7,945 nt of DNA. Source: Deltaproteobacteria bacterium UBA3076 (lineage in GTDB: Bacteria > Desulfobacterota > Dissulfuribacteria > Dissulfuribacterales > UBA3076). Made by a program: the position numbers and the translations under genes. The stretch is taken from assembly GCA_002367355.1 (NCBI GenBank), contig DFBQ01000205.1, positions 4,746-12,690 on the forward strand. The letters run 5' to 3'. This document shows positions 6,747 to 7,945 of the stretch, in pieces; position 1 is the first letter of the stretch; the number at the start of each line of letters is the position of its first letter. The notes beneath the pieces were generated by a model. That model worked only from the letters and a program-made list of their open reading frames with translations. It was not told where the DNA came from and searched no databases.

Positions 6747-7945
6747 ATGGCTGAACGAAATCAGGTGCAGCCGGACCTGGCGTTCGTAAAGGGCGTCATG
6801 GAGGCAGGTGGAGACACGGTTAATCGCTGCTATCAGTGTGCAACGTGCTCCATAATTTGCCCTCTGTCCACAGATGAGAGCCCATTCCCCAGAAAAGAGA
6901 TGCTCTGGGCCCAGTGGGGTCTGGGATCCAAGGTCGCTGGGGATGCAGATGTCTGGTTGTGTCACAACTGTGGTGATTGCACAAAGTATTGTCCCAGGGA
7001 TGCCCGCCCCGGGGATGTGCTGAGCGCAATCAGGATAAATGCCATACGACACTATGCCCAACCAAAGGCCCTGGCGAATTTGCTGAACAGTGCGGGCGGT
7101 GTAATAGGCACTGTAATTGCGTCGATGCTCGCTGTTATGGTAGTGGCATTTCTCTGGTCCTTATACACAAAAGAGGCATTTCCAATTCCAGAGGGCACTG
7201 TTGTATATCACAAGTTCCTGACTGTGATACCAATAGACGCTCTATTTCTCTCCATTTTTGCCCTTGCGGCATACGCCGGCATAAAGGGGGTGCTCCAGTT
7301 CTGGAGTGATATCTCCAAGGGCGCAGGACTACGGAGTTCGTATACAGGGAAGGCTGCAACGCCTGACTTGGGGCCTTTTCTGGTCAAGTATGTATGGCCT
7401 GCTGTTAAGGAGATACTGACCCACGAGCGCTTTAAGAAATGCGGAGAGGTGGCAGAGCGTGCAACAGGGCACCTCTGGGTCCTGTGGTCATTCATTATTC
7501 TGTTTGCCGTGACCATCCTTGTCATGATTCAGGCGGATGTGCTGGCCATTCTATTTCCTGATGCCGGGTTTGAGACACCTCTTGTCCAGTATCATCCGGT
7601 CAAGATCGCGGCCAACATCGGAGCTGTCATGCTCATCGCCGGGGTCTGGATGCTCAGGAATATGAGGAACCAGAAGACTGCAGAAGGGACTATTAAGAGT
7701 TCAACACAGGACTGGATCCTGATATGGCTCATCTTTGCAGTGGGCGTGAGCGGTGTCGCTGCAGAGATAATACGTCTCACTGACGTTGCGATCCTGGCCT
7801 ACCCGGTATACGTGCTGCATTTGGGGTGTGTTGCAACTCTGTTCCTTTCCATTCCGTACTCCAAATTTGCTCATCTGCTTTATAGGACCACTGCTTATGT
7901 GCATGAGCGCTGGGCAAGGGATGTGAGAGCAGGCAAGGCCGGCTT
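6747..7945 (+). CDS. qmoC: Quinone-interacting membrane-bound oxidoreductase, subunit C (partial, right edge)
   Basis: Membrane anchor and quinol-oxidising subunit, a natural fusion of HdrC-like and HdrE-like parts. My reading gives 399 uninterrupted codons to the window edge with no stop; the family is about this size, so probably only a few residues are missing. The cytoplasmic N-terminal domain has two [4Fe-4S] motifs: C28, C31, C34, C38-P and C72, C75, C78, C82-P. The C-terminal part resembles cytochrome b subunits of the NarI/HdrE type. Hydrophobic segments lie at about 117-138, 158-181, 243-262, 285-303, 323-341 and 348-369, giving six likely helices. H155, H242, H283, H358 and H376 lie in or next to helices and are candidates for binding two b haems; which ones do so cannot be settled by eye. 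It starts 12 bases after qmoB. HdrC and DsrK/DsrM are the nearest alternatives, but the fusion and context favour QmoC. Confidence 0.95.
   Translation, partial: MAERNQVQPDLAFVKGVMEAGGDTVNRCYQCATCSIICPLSTDESPFPRKEMLWAQWGLGSKVAGDADVWLCHNCGDCTKYCPRDARPGDVLSAIRINAIRHYAQPKALANLLNSAGGVIGTVIASMLAVMVVAFLWSLYTKEAFPIPEGTVVYHKFLTVIPIDALFLSIFALAAYAGIKGVLQFWSDISKGAGLRSSYTGKAATPDLGPFLVKYVWPAVKEILTHERFKKCGEVAERATGHLWVLWSFIILFAVTILVMIQADVLAILFPDAGFETPLVQYHPVKIAANIGAVMLIAGVWMLRNMRNQKTAEGTIKSSTQDWILIWLIFAVGVSGVAAEIIRLTDVAILAYPVYVLHLGCVATLFLSIPYSKFAHLLYRTTAYVHERWARDVRAGKAG

Noticed and set aside
6977..7309. A 110-codon plus-strand frame overlapping qmoC in another frame.
   Set aside because: The qmoC frame continues unbroken through it with cluster motifs and membrane helices, so the overlapping frame is incidental.

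Overview
The window carries the core of dissimilatory sulfate reduction. It holds both subunits of adenylylsulfate (APS) reductase, aprB and aprA, followed on the same strand by the membrane complex that feeds them electrons, qmoA, qmoB and qmoC. QmoC runs off the right edge with no stop seen. All five genes are on the + strand. The order aprBA-qmoABC, the lengths and the intact APS-reductase motifs indicate a sulfate-reducing bacterium, most likely Desulfobacterota. Nitrospirota-type sulfate reducers cannot be excluded, and I cannot name a genus. Because the full Qmo complex is present, the enzyme probably works in the reductive direction rather than in sulfur oxidation.

Layout: positions 1-429 contain no convincing gene. 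They hold a near-consensus sigma-70-type promoter (82-110), a hairpin at the predicted mRNA 5' end (123-142), and a long AT-rich leader with a 10-bp tandem duplication (356-375). aprB (430-852) and aprA (937-2925) follow, each behind a strong Shine-Dalgarno sequence. A strong intrinsic terminator (2983-3017) closes the apr unit. The next 150 bases hold a 7-bp tandem repeat that forms one arm of a roughly 100-bp inverted-repeat element. Then come qmoA (3166-4416), qmoB (4416-6734, sharing one base with the qmoA stop) and qmoC (from 6747), tightly packed as one operon.

How they work together: menaquinol is thought to be oxidised at the haem-containing membrane domain of QmoC. Electrons pass through the FeS clusters of QmoC and the flavin/FeS subunits QmoA and QmoB to the ferredoxin-like AprB, and then to the FAD of AprA, where APS is reduced to sulfite and AMP.

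The system itself is well known. The points most worth a second look are: QmoB lacks cysteine at every HdrA-type cluster position I can align, with no cysteine at all in residues 1-294; QmoA carries a half-lost ferredoxin insert; the MvhD-like tail of QmoB lacks one cysteine of the usual pair; and the non-coding DNA has structured elements (5' mRNA hairpin, tandem decamer, inverted-repeat element between apr and qmo). I see no clearly novel system.
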